64,000 nucleotides of DNA from Bolinopsis microptera (Eukaryota > Ctenophora > Tentaculata > Lobata > Bolinopsidae), in the NCBI RefSeq assembly GCF_026151205.1, contig NC_087077.1, positions 6,658,483 through 6,722,482 on the forward strand. The letters run 5' to 3'. Position numbers and translations under genes: made by a program. The notes beneath the pieces were generated by a model. That model had not been told where the DNA came from. It did no database searches and saw only the letters and a list, made by a program, of their open reading frames with translations. Each line of letters starts with the position of its first letter. Positions within the stretch are counted from its first letter, which is position 1. Positions 36,090 to 43,001 of the stretch are shown in pieces.

Positions 36090-37294
36090 TAGAAATGCGT
36101 TTCAGAAAGTGGACCACGCACAGTGTGTAGACTTTCTGAGCAACCTGAAGAGTATGCTGCAGGAGATATCCTGGTACATGAAAGTGAAACTACCCTCCAT
36201 TCTCCCGGTAACTCTCACTTAATTCATTTCATCATCATCATAATTCTAGCTCTACAATCTACACATGCCAAAATCTTATCAATTGTTATTGCTTACAATT
36301 AAACGTGTGAAGGTGGAGAACAGCGCGTTAAGAGCACGAGTAGAGGGTGCCATAGCAACAACAGAGGAGGAACTCAGACTTCTTCCAGATAGGGTCATCC
36401 GACAAGCTAGCTCTCAGCTTCACGACTCCCATACAGGTTAACATGGTGTCACAGCATGGTGTCCGAACATGGTGTCACAGCATGGTGTCACAACATCACA
36501 ACATGTCACAGTGCATTATTACAACACGATCAATTCAATTATCTTACTGTTATGCTGCAATTGTATGGACACTGTCTTTCACCAATGTATTTTGTTTCAA
36601 GGTTACAAAGTACGCAGATTCTTGCGGAGTTTGTCCAGGTTAAAGATCACAGCAACAGCTCAGTCTCCTTTTGACTTCGAGTCTTCATCTCCAGACACAC
36701 CTCCAGGTAACTAGGGGTAACTAGGGATAATACTAGGGGTAATACTAGGGGTAACTAGGGGTAGTTATCGTGACAATATGCCTAGTGATTACTAGTAACC
36801 AGTAACCTGATTAACCTCCACCTCAGGTGACCACACTAAGGACGTGTCGGAGTGGGATCTAGATCACGTGATAAGGTGGTTAAATCACTTGGACCTCAGT
36901 CAGTACTGTGATGTGTTCAAGTCTCACGATATTCACGGTAGAGAGCTCCTCGAACTCTCTCACCAGGTGCACACCCCATCTCCCCCTATCTCCCCCACTT
37001 TATCCTTAGTGTCCTTAGTATCCTTAGTGTCCTTAGTTCCTTATTTTTCTAATTTGGTGATTTTCATTCATTCCCAACGTTTTAGGGAAAGAAAGTTTCG
37101 TTTCACGCAATCGTTCAAGCAGACCCACCAACTTTTAAAAGTTTACTATTAATTTCCATAATTTGCAGGATATCAAAGATCTGGGGCTGGTGAAGGTAGG
37201 ACACATCAAGCGACTTCTGAACGCTATCAGTGAGTTGAAACAGGCGTCCCAGGGAGGAAGTGGGAGCACTAGACGCATGTCCTCTCACAAGTAA
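16815..37294 (+). CDS. Type II diacylglycerol kinase (delta/eta/kappa class), 32 coding exons
   Basis: Phosphorylates diacylglycerol to phosphatidic acid at membranes, ending DAG signalling. I built 32 exons with GT-AG borders and continuous phase: 16815-16880, 20341-20416, 20563-20628, 20953-21032, 21191-21301, 21620-21733, 21848-21971, 22109-22212, 22931-23053, 23293-23406, 24559-24624, 24718-24800, 25003-25251, 26082-26148, 26552-26646, 26917-27097, 27276-27357, 27592-27703, 29608-29715, 30055-30204, 30431-30553, 30762-30870, 31009-31102, 31244-31328, 31537-31671, 31959-32096, 35485-35590, 36106-36207, 36313-36436, 36602-36706, 36827-36966, 37169-37294. They total 3,558 nt (1,185 residues plus TAA), the family's usual length. 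Order is PH (about 70-165), C1 (about 179-230), C1 (about 251-300), catalytic (about 330-470), accessory (about 723-890), SAM (about 1102-1165), which is diagnostic for type II DGKs. The start ATG is the least certain part. An AATAAA lies at 37693. Confidence 0.93.
16845..19749 (+). repeat. 2.9-kb array of the exon 1 end plus its 5' splice site
   Basis: The basic unit is about 41 bp: 27 nt resembling the coding end of exon 1 (reads TPESAPPPH) plus 14 nt containing caggtaaatac. Units lacking the 14 nt occur as 27-bp in-frame fusions. By eye there are about 55 copies of the donor word caggtaaata (one reads ggtgaata). The plus strand of the array contains no ATG. Reading past the first donor soon meets an in-frame TAA from the ggtaaata word, so only the first donor yields the DGK frame. 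The minus-strand open frames with ECIYLSVG repeats are repeat artefacts. Confidence 0.9.
19750..20340. other. Remainder of DGK intron 1
   Basis: Non-repetitive intronic sequence between the exon 1 array and exon 2. It ends with a normal acceptor (tgactgttcgcag). No embedded gene seen. Confidence 0.6.
20341..20628 (+). CDS. DGK coding exons 2-3
   Basis: Exon 2 (20341-20416, phase 0 to 1) encodes an acidic stretch containing [15 protein letters not shown]. Exon 3 (20563-20628, phase 1 to 1) encodes [18 protein letters not shown] then VCRKG. The RKAS and RKLS words are typical of basophilic kinase target sites, but that is inference. Exon 3 ends at the first of seven identical gtatgt donors. 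Confidence 0.85.
20602..20835 (+). repeat. 33-bp array of the exon 3 end plus its 5' splice site
   Basis: Seven donors (gtatgttttac) at 20629 and every 33 bases to 20827, each preceded by the last 22 nt of exon 3 (tcaactaacgtgtgtaggaa ag). The unit is 11 codons and has no stop in the coding frame, so use of any donor keeps phase 1 and adds 0 to 66 residues (repeats of [11 protein letters not shown]). Confidence 0.95.
20953..21733 (+). CDS. DGK exons 4-6: PH domain
   Basis: Exon 4 begins [20 protein letters not shown] and gives the first PH strands. Exon 5 continues [20 protein letters not shown] and KKNVNNSFT. Exon 6 gives the last strands and the C-terminal helix with its invariant tryptophan ([11 protein letters not shown]). 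PH domains bind phosphoinositides; in vertebrate type II DGKs this domain contributes to plasma membrane recruitment. Phases 1-0, 0-0 and 0-0 are consistent. Confidence 0.92.
21308..21556 (+). repeat. Donor-derived ccaggttac/ccaggatac minisatellite in DGK intron 5
   Basis: Begins six bases after the exon 5 donor. The donor region itself reads gtaagttaccag, and the array is made of the same gttaccag and gataccag words, about 25 units of 8 to 10 bp. Confidence 0.85.
21848..23406 (+). CDS. DGK exons 7-10: two C1 zinc-finger domains
   Basis: Exons 7-8 encode a complete first C1 domain with H-X12-C-X2-C-X13-C-X2-C-X4-H-X2-C-X7-C spacing, from the His in [15 protein letters not shown] to the last Cys of [11 protein letters not shown]. 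Exons 9-10 encode the second C1, from [17 protein letters not shown] to [12 protein letters not shown], with a 14-residue central loop. Both metal-ligand sets are intact. In type II DGKs the C1 pair helps membrane and substrate engagement. The linker ends at TLTVTR before the catalytic exons. Confidence 0.93.
22238..22870 (+). repeat. G-rich 36-38-bp minisatellite in DGK intron 8
   Basis: About 16 copies of ctctacatgttagtttaaaa followed by tacag and a variable G run (gggggaggggggc). The repeat starts about 25 bases after the donor. G runs vary from about 7 to 13, so copy lengths are unreliable. Confidence 0.9.
23425..23517 (+). repeat. 20-bp acacgtgacacgttgttttg repeat in DGK intron 10
   Basis: About four and a half copies starting 20 bases after the exon 10 donor. 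Each copy contains an E-box-like cacgtg. No function is implied. Confidence 0.85.
23726..24550 (+). repeat. 14-bp minisatellite (ctttattgtactat) in DGK intron 10
   Basis: About 58 copies ending 8 bases before the exon 11 acceptor. The three overlapping 259 to 300 codon frames ([13 protein letters not shown] repeats) are produced by the repeat and are not genes. Confidence 0.95.
24559..26646 (+). CDS. DGK exons 11-15: catalytic (DAGKc) domain
   Basis: Exon 11 opens the domain with [14 protein letters not shown]. Exon 12 gives [12 protein letters not shown]. Exon 13 carries the glycine-rich nucleotide-binding motif [16 protein letters not shown] and the conserved [16 protein letters not shown]. 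Exons 14-15 give RWSILIRP and the start of the long insert that separates the two catalytic halves in type II enzymes. All residues of the GGDG motif are present, so the enzyme is predicted to be active. This is inference from the motif. Confidence 0.95.
25485..26070 (+). repeat. DGK intron 13 G-run and ttacacttgttg minisatellite
   Basis: Intron 13 contains a G-rich run at about 25474-25501. From about 25800 to 26062 it holds a degenerate array of ttacacttgttg and gttgagttgttacactgg words. No gene is seen in the rest of the intron. Confidence 0.75.
26917..30204 (+). CDS. DGK exons 16-20: linker between catalytic halves
   Basis: Exon 16 ([18 protein letters not shown] to SGNAQ) and exon 17 ([16 protein letters not shown]) match the helical part of the type II insert. 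Exon 18 is Pro-rich. Exon 19 gives [14 protein letters not shown]. Exon 20 is Ser/Asp-rich ([18 protein letters not shown]), a likely phosphorylated, disordered segment by analogy with other DGK eta/delta proteins. A partial copy of exon 20 with its acceptor lies 178 bp upstream. Confidence 0.9.
27709..27932 (+). repeat. (caccat)n array starting at the exon 18 donor
   Basis: Starts three bases into the donor (gtaaatcaccatcacc). Hexamer runs are interrupted three times by aagtaggtaccaacc. The 109 to 137 codon minus-strand frames are repeat artefacts. Confidence 0.95.
27933..29607. other. DGK intron 18, dispersed sequence
   Basis: Intron sequence without coding exons that I can support. It includes seven or so copies of the word gccgtagagtc at 28706-28820 (palindrome-poor, irregular spacing) and two similar stretches with caagtttggca(aat) near 29050 and 29205 that look like diverged duplicates. 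The duplicate at 29731 belongs to the next intron. Confidence 0.5.
29731..30088 (+). repeat. 178-bp tandem duplication of the exon 20 acceptor
   Basis: Two near-identical 178-bp copies (29731-29908 and 29909-30086). Each carries the acceptor (atatcgtttcag) and the first 30 or so coding bases of exon 20. The first copy has an acceptor at 29876/29877 but no donor. Splicing to it would append residues reading FLLITYY and hit a stop before 29820-equivalent sequence in the second copy. It is therefore a pseudo-exon with a live-looking 3' splice site. Confidence 0.9.
30431..31671 (+). CDS. DGK exons 21-25: accessory (DAGKa) domain
   Basis: Exon 21 encodes [20 protein letters not shown], the family's most recognisable segment. 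Exon 22 encodes [17 protein letters not shown] and [11 protein letters not shown]. Exon 23 gives [15 protein letters not shown]. Exon 24 gives [13 protein letters not shown] and LQHHR. Exon 25 gives [25 protein letters not shown] and [10 protein letters not shown]. The exon 21 acceptor at 30430 was chosen because it alone restores phase with exon 20. An open frame extends upstream to 30372 but would be out of phase. Confidence 0.95.
31631..31813 (+). repeat. Duplicated exon 25 end and donor with 21-bp repeat
   Basis: The last 40 nt of exon 25 with its gtgaatat donor recur 131 bases downstream (31762-31802, donor at 31803). Between them lie four copies of agttaccatgacaactacac t. Use of the second donor would add 131 nt, shift frame and meet TGA at once, so the first donor is the productive one. 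Confidence 0.92.
31959..32096 (+). CDS. DGK exon 26
   Basis: Encodes [19 protein letters not shown] through [11 protein letters not shown], a helical segment after the accessory domain. It ends in phase 2 at gtgagt. Intron 26 that follows (32097-35484) hosts an entire antisense gene. Confidence 0.9.
32239..35191 (-). CDS. Endophilin-B-like protein (N-BAR + SH3), nested antisense in DGK intron 26
   Basis: Seven exons on the minus strand: 35191-35057, 34765-34566, 34402-34201, 33994-33835, 33171-32973, 32820-32683, 32470-32239, 1,266 nt or 421 residues plus TGA. Exons 1-4 form an N-BAR domain (about 1-230): [29 protein letters not shown], and [19 protein letters not shown], which matches endophilin-B better than endophilin-A. 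Exon 7 carries a C-terminal SH3 domain ([17 protein letters not shown], ending GKVPVTYLE). Endophilin-B proteins bind and curve membranes in mitochondrial, autophagic and endosomal traffic. The exon 5 donor was set at gtcctg (32972), a weak site, because it alone restores frame with exon 6. A stronger donor lies five bases earlier. The N-terminal amphipathic helix may start in an unseen upstream exon. Confidence 0.88.
32423..32564 (-). repeat. 71-bp tandem duplication of the endophilin exon 7 acceptor
   Basis: The 3' splice site (attattttgtag) and first 50 nt of the SH3 exon are present twice, 71 bp apart (acceptors before 32470 and before 32541 on the minus strand). Splicing to the distal copy shifts frame and truncates before the SH3 domain. 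The copies differ at a few positions, so the duplication is not brand new. Confidence 0.9.
33251..33600. repeat. Palindrome plus cgacaattgacccc array in endophilin intron 4
   Basis: A perfect 28-bp palindrome (gaaaatgtcctaccggtagg..) spans 33251-33278. Next come about 17 copies of a 15-16-bp unit cgacaattgaccccc to 33566. A second, imperfect relative of the palindrome half (gaaaacgtccttccggtag) follows at about 33574-33593. The flanking inverted half-sites suggest the array grew inside a small palindromic element. Confidence 0.85.
33672..33834. repeat. 43-bp AT-rich tandem repeat
   Basis: Nearly four copies of gataatatatgtgtatatat plus taattagtattatgttaatatgt, ending exactly at the donor side of endophilin exon 4 (on the minus strand the repeat begins at the donor). 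Confidence 0.9.
34890..35056. repeat. 19-20-bp repeat starting at the endophilin exon 1 donor
   Basis: On the minus strand the donor reads gtaattagagttttact, and the array is made of the same word (aattagagttttactaatt), about eight copies. It is the antisense gene's example of a donor-abutting repeat. Confidence 0.9.
35485..36706 (+). CDS. DGK exons 27-30: C-terminal helical region
   Basis: Exon 27 encodes [20 protein letters not shown] and [13 protein letters not shown]. Exon 28 encodes [20 protein letters not shown]. Exon 29 encodes [20 protein letters not shown]. Exon 30 encodes [17 protein letters not shown] and a Ser/Pro-rich tail. This corresponds to the predicted helical region between the accessory domain and the SAM domain of DGK delta/eta. 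Exon 28's acceptor at 36105 (gcgtttcag) follows a C-rich repeat. Confidence 0.88.
35600..36090. repeat. C-run and 50-55-bp repeat in DGK intron 27
   Basis: From about 35868 there are four copies of acgaggattctcaattagaa acccc plus a long C run (ccctctcaccccccccc..). Homopolymer lengths, including one of more than 30 C, cannot be trusted. The rest of the intron is unremarkable. Confidence 0.85.
36437..36515 (+). repeat. Donor-abutting catggtgtcac repeat in DGK intron 29
   Basis: Starts four bases into the intron (gttaacatggtgtcacag) with about five copies of acatggtgtcac(agc). Confidence 0.75.
36707..36768 (+). repeat. Donor-derived gtaactagggg repeat in DGK intron 30
   Basis: The donor itself (gtaactaggg) is the first unit. 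Five or six copies of gtaactaggg and gtaatactagg g follow. Several copies retain a GT(A)A donor-like word. Confidence 0.85.
36827..37294 (+). CDS. DGK exons 31-32: SAM domain and C-terminus
   Basis: Exon 31 encodes [32 protein letters not shown] and RELLELSHQ. Exon 32 encodes [25 protein letters not shown] and a basic tail ending RRMSSHK before TAA. SAM domains of DGK delta and eta polymerise; the KVGHIKRLL helix is the characteristic end. The SAM domain places this gene with delta, eta1 or a common ancestor rather than kappa. Confidence 0.93.
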
Positions 37295-37700
37295 CACCAC
37301 TAACTGGAACTATCTGTGTAGTAACACCTGTGTAGTAACACCTGTGAACTAACACCTGTGAACTAACACCTGTGAACTAACACCTTCTGTAATCTGTAGG
37401 TACAAGATACCTTGCTCTGTAGCGTGTAACTTCTTTCTGTCGGGCTGTAGATTGCTGGACAATCCTGCCCTAAGCAACACTCTCTGTAGTGTTCCGTAAA
37501 CTGTTTTAACTTAATTGCATGGATACTGTTTTTTGGGTATTTAATAACGTTTAATTTGTGGGTTATTTATTTCGAAATCTAATATAAATATGCTTTGTTA
37601 GTTTATAAACATCAACATTGAAATAACTTCAGTGTTTCATCCTATCACATTTCTGCTAGAACAACTGTTTATTTATAGTAAGATTATTGGTTAATAAAAC
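37295..37700 (+). other. DGK 3' untranslated region (putative)
   Basis: Starts with a short array of cacctgtg(a/t)actaa words (37300-37390). A candidate AATAAA polyadenylation signal is at 37693-37698. The transcript end is inferred. Confidence 0.5.
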
Positions 37701-37731
37701 GGCTATATTCGTAATTGTTATAATTCAGATT

Positions 37732-37835
37732 CTTTTCTTAACTATCAGATACATAAGCTCATAAGGTTTCATTTCCTTCATGTGCAGCATATTATGAAGG
37801 AAATGAAACCTTACATATCGTATTGTTAAGAAAAG
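37732..37835. other. 104-nt hairpin, pre-miRNA-sized
   Basis: The inner perfect stem pairs 19 bases (aaggtttcatttccttcat at 37763-37781 with its complement at 37794-37812) around a 12-nt loop. The outer stem cttttcttaac pairs with gttaagaaaag at 37825-37835. The intermediate region pairs imperfectly. It could be a small foldback insertion or a hairpin RNA. No expression evidence. Confidence 0.6.
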
Positions 37836-38055
37836 TTATTGTCAAGATATTAGAGCCATGGTTACAGGTATTAAAAATGTTAAATTATTACATACTTTTA
37901 TTTATTAATGTGGTAATATTGATAAGTTGGTAATATTGTATAATTTGTATCGAATTTACTGCGAATCAACTGGATGATATCTAACTGTTAATTGTTTTGT
38001 TAATTGTTACACTGGGCATGCTGGTGTTCGTGAGGTTTGATGAGAATGTTAAATA

Positions 38056-39121
38056 CAGTAAAACCTCTTTATACCAGGCTTCTCGGGGGAGACGAAAAGT
38101 AGACGGTATAGAAAAAAACCTGGTATAGAAAGGCCAAGGATCACATCCCAATCTGTAATAAAATAACCTTTACTCATATACTCCATAAGGGGCCTAATAT
38201 GGTACCCACAAAATACAAGCTAATTGACAAAAAGCTCAGGGGAAAGAAGAGGCCTTATATAGAGAGGCACGGTATAGAGAGGCACGGTATAGAGAGGCAC
38301 GGTACAGAGAGGCACGGTACAGAGAGGCACGGTACAGAGAGGCACGGTATAGAGAGGCACGGTACAGAGACTAGAGAGGCACGGTACAGAGAGGCACGGT
38401 ATAGAGAGGCACGGTATAGAGAGGCACGGTACAGAGAGGCACGGTATAGAGAGGCACGGTATAGAGAGGCACGGTGCAGAGAGGCACGGTATAGAGAGGC
38501 ACGGTACAGAGAGGAACGGTACAGAGAGGCACGGTATAGAGAGGCACGGTATAGAGAGGCACGGTATAGAGAGGCACGGTATAGAGAGGCACGGTACAGA
38601 GAGGCACGGTATAGAGAGGCACGGTATAGAGAGGCACGATACAGAGAGGCACGGTACAGAGAGGCACGGTACAGAGAGGCACGGTACAGAGAGGCACGGT
38701 ACAGAGAGGCACGGTACAGAGAGGCACGGTACAGAGAGGCACGGTACAGAGAGGCACGGTACAGAGAGGCACGGTACAGAGAGGCACGGTACAGAGAGGC
38801 ACGGTATAGAGAGGCACGGTACAGAGAGGCACGGTATAGAGAGGCACGGTATAGAGAGGCACGGCATAGAGAGGCACGGTATAGAGAGGCACGGTATAGA
38901 GAGGCACGGTATAGAGAGGCACGGTATAGAGAGGCACGGTATAGAGAGGCACGGTATAGAGAGGCACGGTATAGAGAGGCACGTATAGAGAGGCACGGTA
39001 TAGAGAGGCACGGTATAGAGAGGCACGGTATAGAGAGGCACGGTATAGAGAGGCACGGTATAGAGAGGCACGGTATAGAGAGGCACGGTACAGAGAGGCA
39101 CGGTACAGAGAGGATCGACTG
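38056..39121. mobile_element. Pogo/mariner-type nonautonomous element filled by a 15-bp minisatellite
   Basis: The left terminus is cagtaaaacctctttatacc and the right terminus (reverse complement) is cagtcgatcctctctgtacc, 15 of 20 matching. A TA dinucleotide flanks each end, the usual target duplication of Tc1/mariner/pogo elements. Between them, about 57 copies of ggcacggtatagaga (or gtacagaga) fill 38262-39112. The unit is itself similar to the subterminal sequence (gacggtatagaaa, ctctctgtaccg), so the array was probably bred from the element end. All six frames read open because 15 is a multiple of three; these are not genes. Confidence 0.85.
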
Positions 39122-39301
39122 TAATGGGTTATCATGTTTTAGTTAGATTAATTATACACCTTCAGTAATTTTACTAGCATAGCAATTGATTCAGAAATCA
39201 TACTTTTAAATAACCATACTTACAAGTTTGCGGGCATACATTAATATCAATCAACTGTGGGCTGTCGTGTGATTAGTACATTTACAATTATACAACTGCA
39301 G
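39122..39301. other. Spacer between two transposons
   Basis: No feature recognised. The last eight bases are the left target duplication of the next element. Confidence 0.5.
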
Positions 39302-39904
39302 CAGGCACGTAGCCAGGGGGGGCTAGGGGGGCGGCAGCCCCCCCGGAAAAAATCGAACCCCAGAAAAAGATAAGCCCCCTAGTCCCCATGGTCGCCTGGT
39401 AACTGGGCTGTGTTTATGACTGCAGTCAGTCAAAGATTTGATCTGTGGATGAGTAAATATATGTCATTAAATCCAAGCAAACATTCTAGAAGACTTCTAT
39501 AATTATAGTCAATAGTGTCCCCTAGACCGTAGGAAATGTAAAAATCTTAAGACGATGAGGCCTGAGTAAGTCGTAAATTTTGATTGGAGAATGCAGATTG
39601 CTGTTGTGAAGTTACCAAATTTACGTGAGTACTTGATTCTTTTCAATCCCAGTTTATTGCTGTCCTACAAATTTCTTTAATGCCAAATGTCGTCTAAAAC
39701 ACCCTGTTTCGCAAAAAATTTCCGTGGGGCTGCGCCCCCCTAGCCCCCGCCAAGGGGCTCCGCCCCTGGACCCCGCTGGGGGCTGCGCCCCCAGACCCCT
39801 GCCACAGCTTGCTCGCTTCGCTCGCTGCGCAGCTTCATTGGACGCGTCGGCTCGCTTCGCTCGCCGACAGCCCCCCTCAAAGAAAAATCCTGGCTACGTC
39901 CCTG
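39302..39904. mobile_element. hAT-type nonautonomous transposon with 8-bp target duplication
   Basis: Terminal inverted repeats caggcacgtagccagg and caggga(cgtagccagg) differ at one position. Both ends are flanked by the direct repeat aactgcag (39294-39301 and 39905-39912), the 8-bp target duplication expected of hAT elements. The 603-bp interior is non-coding and has GC-rich hairpin-prone segments (ctcgcttcgctcgc). Intact flanks suggest a fairly recent insertion. Confidence 0.9.
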
Positions 39905-39915
39905 AACTGCAGCTG

Positions 39916-40172
39916 CGTTAATAGTAGTAGCAGTTGTGTTACTAGTTAATAGTAGTAGCAGTTGTGTTACTAATTAATAGTAGTAGCAGTTGTGTTACTA
40001 GTTAATAGTGGTAGCAGTTGTGTTACTAGTTAATAATAGTAGCAGTTGTGTTACTAGTTAATAGAAGTAGCAGTTGTGTTACTAGTTAATAGTAGTAGCA
40101 GTTGTGTTACTATAGTTAATAGTACCTAGTAACAGTTGTGTTACTAGTTAATAGTAGTAGCAGTTGTGTTAC
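39916..40172. repeat. 28-bp tandem repeat (ttaatagtagtagcagttgt)
   Basis: About nine copies of ttaatagtagtagcagttgt plus gttactag, directly after the hAT insertion. It is unrelated to the 28-bp repeat at 15927. Confidence 0.92.
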
Positions 40173-40610
40173 TAGTTCAGTTATTAACTGCTTTCTAATA
40201 TGCTGTTCTGCAGAATACAGATGCATTGTTTATTTCTCGCCATTTCAATTTAATTATAATTAAATTTCCACATTTTACGTCCGATTTTCACATTCTTTGA
40301 CTTATTTTGTACATTAGAAAAATAGTATATCACTATAATTGGTTAATTTTGCATCCCTTTTTGCATATAAAAGTTGACATCCAAAATCGGCCTGAGCTAT
40401 CTTGGTACAGATGATTAATCTTGATGAGGTACTTTCTCGAAGTCTGATAGTGCTAATATAAGAGTGTATTCCTGTACTAACACATTACACCGTGGAATCC
40501 TTTTTTATCTGGTTCTACCAAAACCCTGAATTTTGGTTTATGATGAAGGAGCACTTTTTCTTTATAGTATAGTATTTAAGAGGATACTAAAGTATGGACT
40601 AGTGAACTGT
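40173..40610. other. AT-rich spacer
   Basis: No gene recognised. Confidence 0.4.
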
Positions 40611-41045
40611 AATAATATAATGACCACCATGAGACTGAGAATAACTGCAGTGCAGCTGCTGCTTGATTTCTATGGTTACCATTTCAACCCACTGAGTTGT
40701 TGCCCCTTACCTGACCTTTACTACGGTCTGCTGATCGATAATCAGTTTAATAAATACCGAAAAATCGGGGGGAAAAAAGCATTTATTTTTGAGCTTTAGT
40801 TTTTGCTATCTTCGTTGACACTAAGGATAAGTTTTTTAGAAAATTAACTCAGGAACTGACTAATGTATGGGGCTGTAACGATCATAATACCACCATAATA
40901 TTGAGAATTGCAGCTGCTGCCTGATTTCTATGATTACCATTTTTGTCTTTTAGGCCCTTACCTGACCCCTGGTACTGGTTGGTGATCGATAATCAGTTAT
41001 CACCTGTTTAATAAATACCAAAAATCGAATCAAAAGAATTAAATT
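40611..41045. repeat. Diverged tandem duplication, about 240 bp
   Basis: Two related segments (about 40611-40800 and 40880-41045) share gcagctgctgc(t/c)tgattt, ccttacctgacc and gatcgataatcagtt. They are only moderately similar. The 88-codon frame in the first is not conserved in the second. Confidence 0.7.
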
Positions 41046-41150
41046 TTAAGCATTAATCTTTGCTTTGTTCCTTGACACAGCCTTAAGAATAGATTTTTTA
41101 GAAAATTACCCAGAGCCTGACGTTGATCCTATATATATAACTAGAAAAGT

Positions 41151-41769
41151 AGAAAACCCGTGGTCATAGGAAGGAAGCTAATAGTAATTTTTGTTAGTAA
41201 GTTTAAATCGCGTCAAAAAATATTCTACACAACCGAAAATACAGCCAATTTAAATGTTGCTCGTACTAAACACAGCGTAATATCAACAAAATTAAGCAAA
41301 ATGACGTTAAAATAATCATTGCACGTGCACGTGCGTGAAATAACCCTCGTTACCATGGTAACTGCGAAAGTTCATATTTTTCATCTAATTTGCACGTAGG
41401 CGGTCGAACAGCATATATTATACAGAAATAATTCTTTGAATTATAGTAGAGACTAGAAAACCCGTGGTCACAGGGAGAAAGCTAATACTAATAGTATTAT
41501 TTTGTAGTCAGTTTTTATCGCATTAAAAAACATCCGTCACAACCGAAGATACAGCCGATTTAAATGTTGCTTGTACTAAACACAGCGTAATATCAACAAA
41601 ACCGATCAAAATGACGTTAAAACAATCATTGCACGTGCACGTGCGTGTAACAATCCTCGTTACCATGGTTACTAACTTACTACGCAACTTCCTATTTCTC
41701 GTCTAATTTGCACGTGGGCGGTCGTACAGACAGACAGACAGCAGAAATAATTTTTTGAATTATAGTAGA
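41151..41769. repeat. 304-bp tandem duplication of an element starting agaaaacccgtggtca
   Basis: Two copies (41151-41454 and 41455-41769) of a non-coding sequence containing agaaaacccgtggtca, acaaccgaa(a/g)atacagcc, gcacgtgcacgtgcgtg and ttgaattatagtagag. An inverted, truncated third copy lies at 48440-48540. A dispersed repeat family is the likely source. Confidence 0.9.
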
Positions 41770-42372
41770 GTGGCCTAGTGGTTAGAGCTTCCGCCTTCTG
41801 TACAGAAGGTTAAGGGTTCGAATCCCAGTATCACCCAGTCTAGGGAGTAGCTAAGGATTCATTGGATCTATGCGATCTCCTCGGTAGACTCAGCCGAATG
41901 ATAGGAAACTTGATTGAGGGTTAAATGAGGAGGGGTGCCTGTGCCAAAAGATCAAGTATCTTAGGATACTCCTTCAGAACATCTACAATGTAGTGTACTG
42001 TAAAACAAGGGCGGTCGAACTATTCGATGACCCTGTAGAGGAATCTACGAACTTTACAAATTACAAAAAAAAAAAAAAAGTACAATTAGAGATATCCACG
42101 CAGCCTAGCGGGCGGAAATTTATATCGCCCGCGTCCTCGCGGCGATATATTATTATATCCAAAGTTTGTTCGCCAATGGGGTGTGTCTGGGTGTTAAATA
42201 TCTTCAAGGTGGGTGCTACTTGTGATGAACTCTAGAAGGATGGGATGGTAATACTCGGTCTGGCCGCCTGGAAGCCCATAGAATTCCAGTTCAGAAACCG
42301 AGTAAAGGAGTAAGGAGGTGCGGCTACTGATGAGAAGCCTCCTAATTAAAGTTTATTTGGGTTAGAAACGAC
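41770..42372 (+). mobile_element. tRNA-derived SINE-like element
   Basis: An RNA polymerase III type 2 promoter is recognisable: A box tggcctagtgg at 41771-41781 (fits TRGYNNARNNG) and B box gttcgaatc at 41816-41824. The tRNA-like head is followed by several hundred bases of unrelated body, including a run of 14 A near 42067. The element abuts the end of the previous repeat copy. The 3' boundary is a guess. A cloverleaf is incomplete, so a functional tRNA gene is unlikely. Confidence 0.6.
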
Positions 42373-43001
42373 ATCTGGGTCCCTACCCTCGCACAAGATT
42401 ATTCTCAATTTTTTTGTAGTTGTTGTGTTCCACAACTGGAAAATCCTGGCACATTTTCGTGTAGTAAAAGCTTAAAAGAGGATTTTGTCACTTTCAACCG
42501 AGATTCACTGAGCTTGCTACTGAGCTACTGCTTCCTATTTGTGTGTTGAGGGAATACCCTTTGACTTTTTGGCATCTGCCCAGAGAGACCATTTAATCGA
42601 AATCATGCGCCAAGGTGTAAGAAGAGCCAGGAATTCAACAATGTAGTGTTCATGAATATGGACTCCATAGTATGCTCCATATTATGGAGCATAATACAGA
42701 CTACTGAAGCTCATAAAGGCCAATAACACGGACTAACCGTTATAACAACCTTCGGCTTGAGATATTCTCGACGCCCCAAATTATCAAAATTATCCTAATT
42801 TTGATTCAAACTCCTCAGTCCTCCCAAAACTCCTTTGATCGCCGTTCTTCGGATGATGATTAATCACTCTACACTCGACTGTCACGTGACTTTTTCTACT
42901 CGTTCTCTAGCTGGTCCTGAACGACTATTCGAAACCCTAACCCTCTAATCTGATCCCAACCCTAACCCTAACCCAATCCTTAATAAAAGCATATGCTGAA
43001 A
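42373..43001. other. Spacer with short telomere-like motif
   Basis: Contains a palindrome tatgctccatattatggagc near 42671-42693. At about 42935-43016 there are short interrupted runs of ccctaa, the metazoan telomere word, in only two to three copies. No gene recognised. Confidence 0.5.

Noticed and set aside
38199-39146. 315-codon YREAR-repeat frame and two long antisense frames
   Set aside because: The 15-bp unit keeps all frames open; it lies inside a nonautonomous transposon.
42322-42375. Hammerhead ribozyme (ctgatgag ... gaaac)
   Set aside because: The core words occur, but the intervening stem is too long and does not pair.
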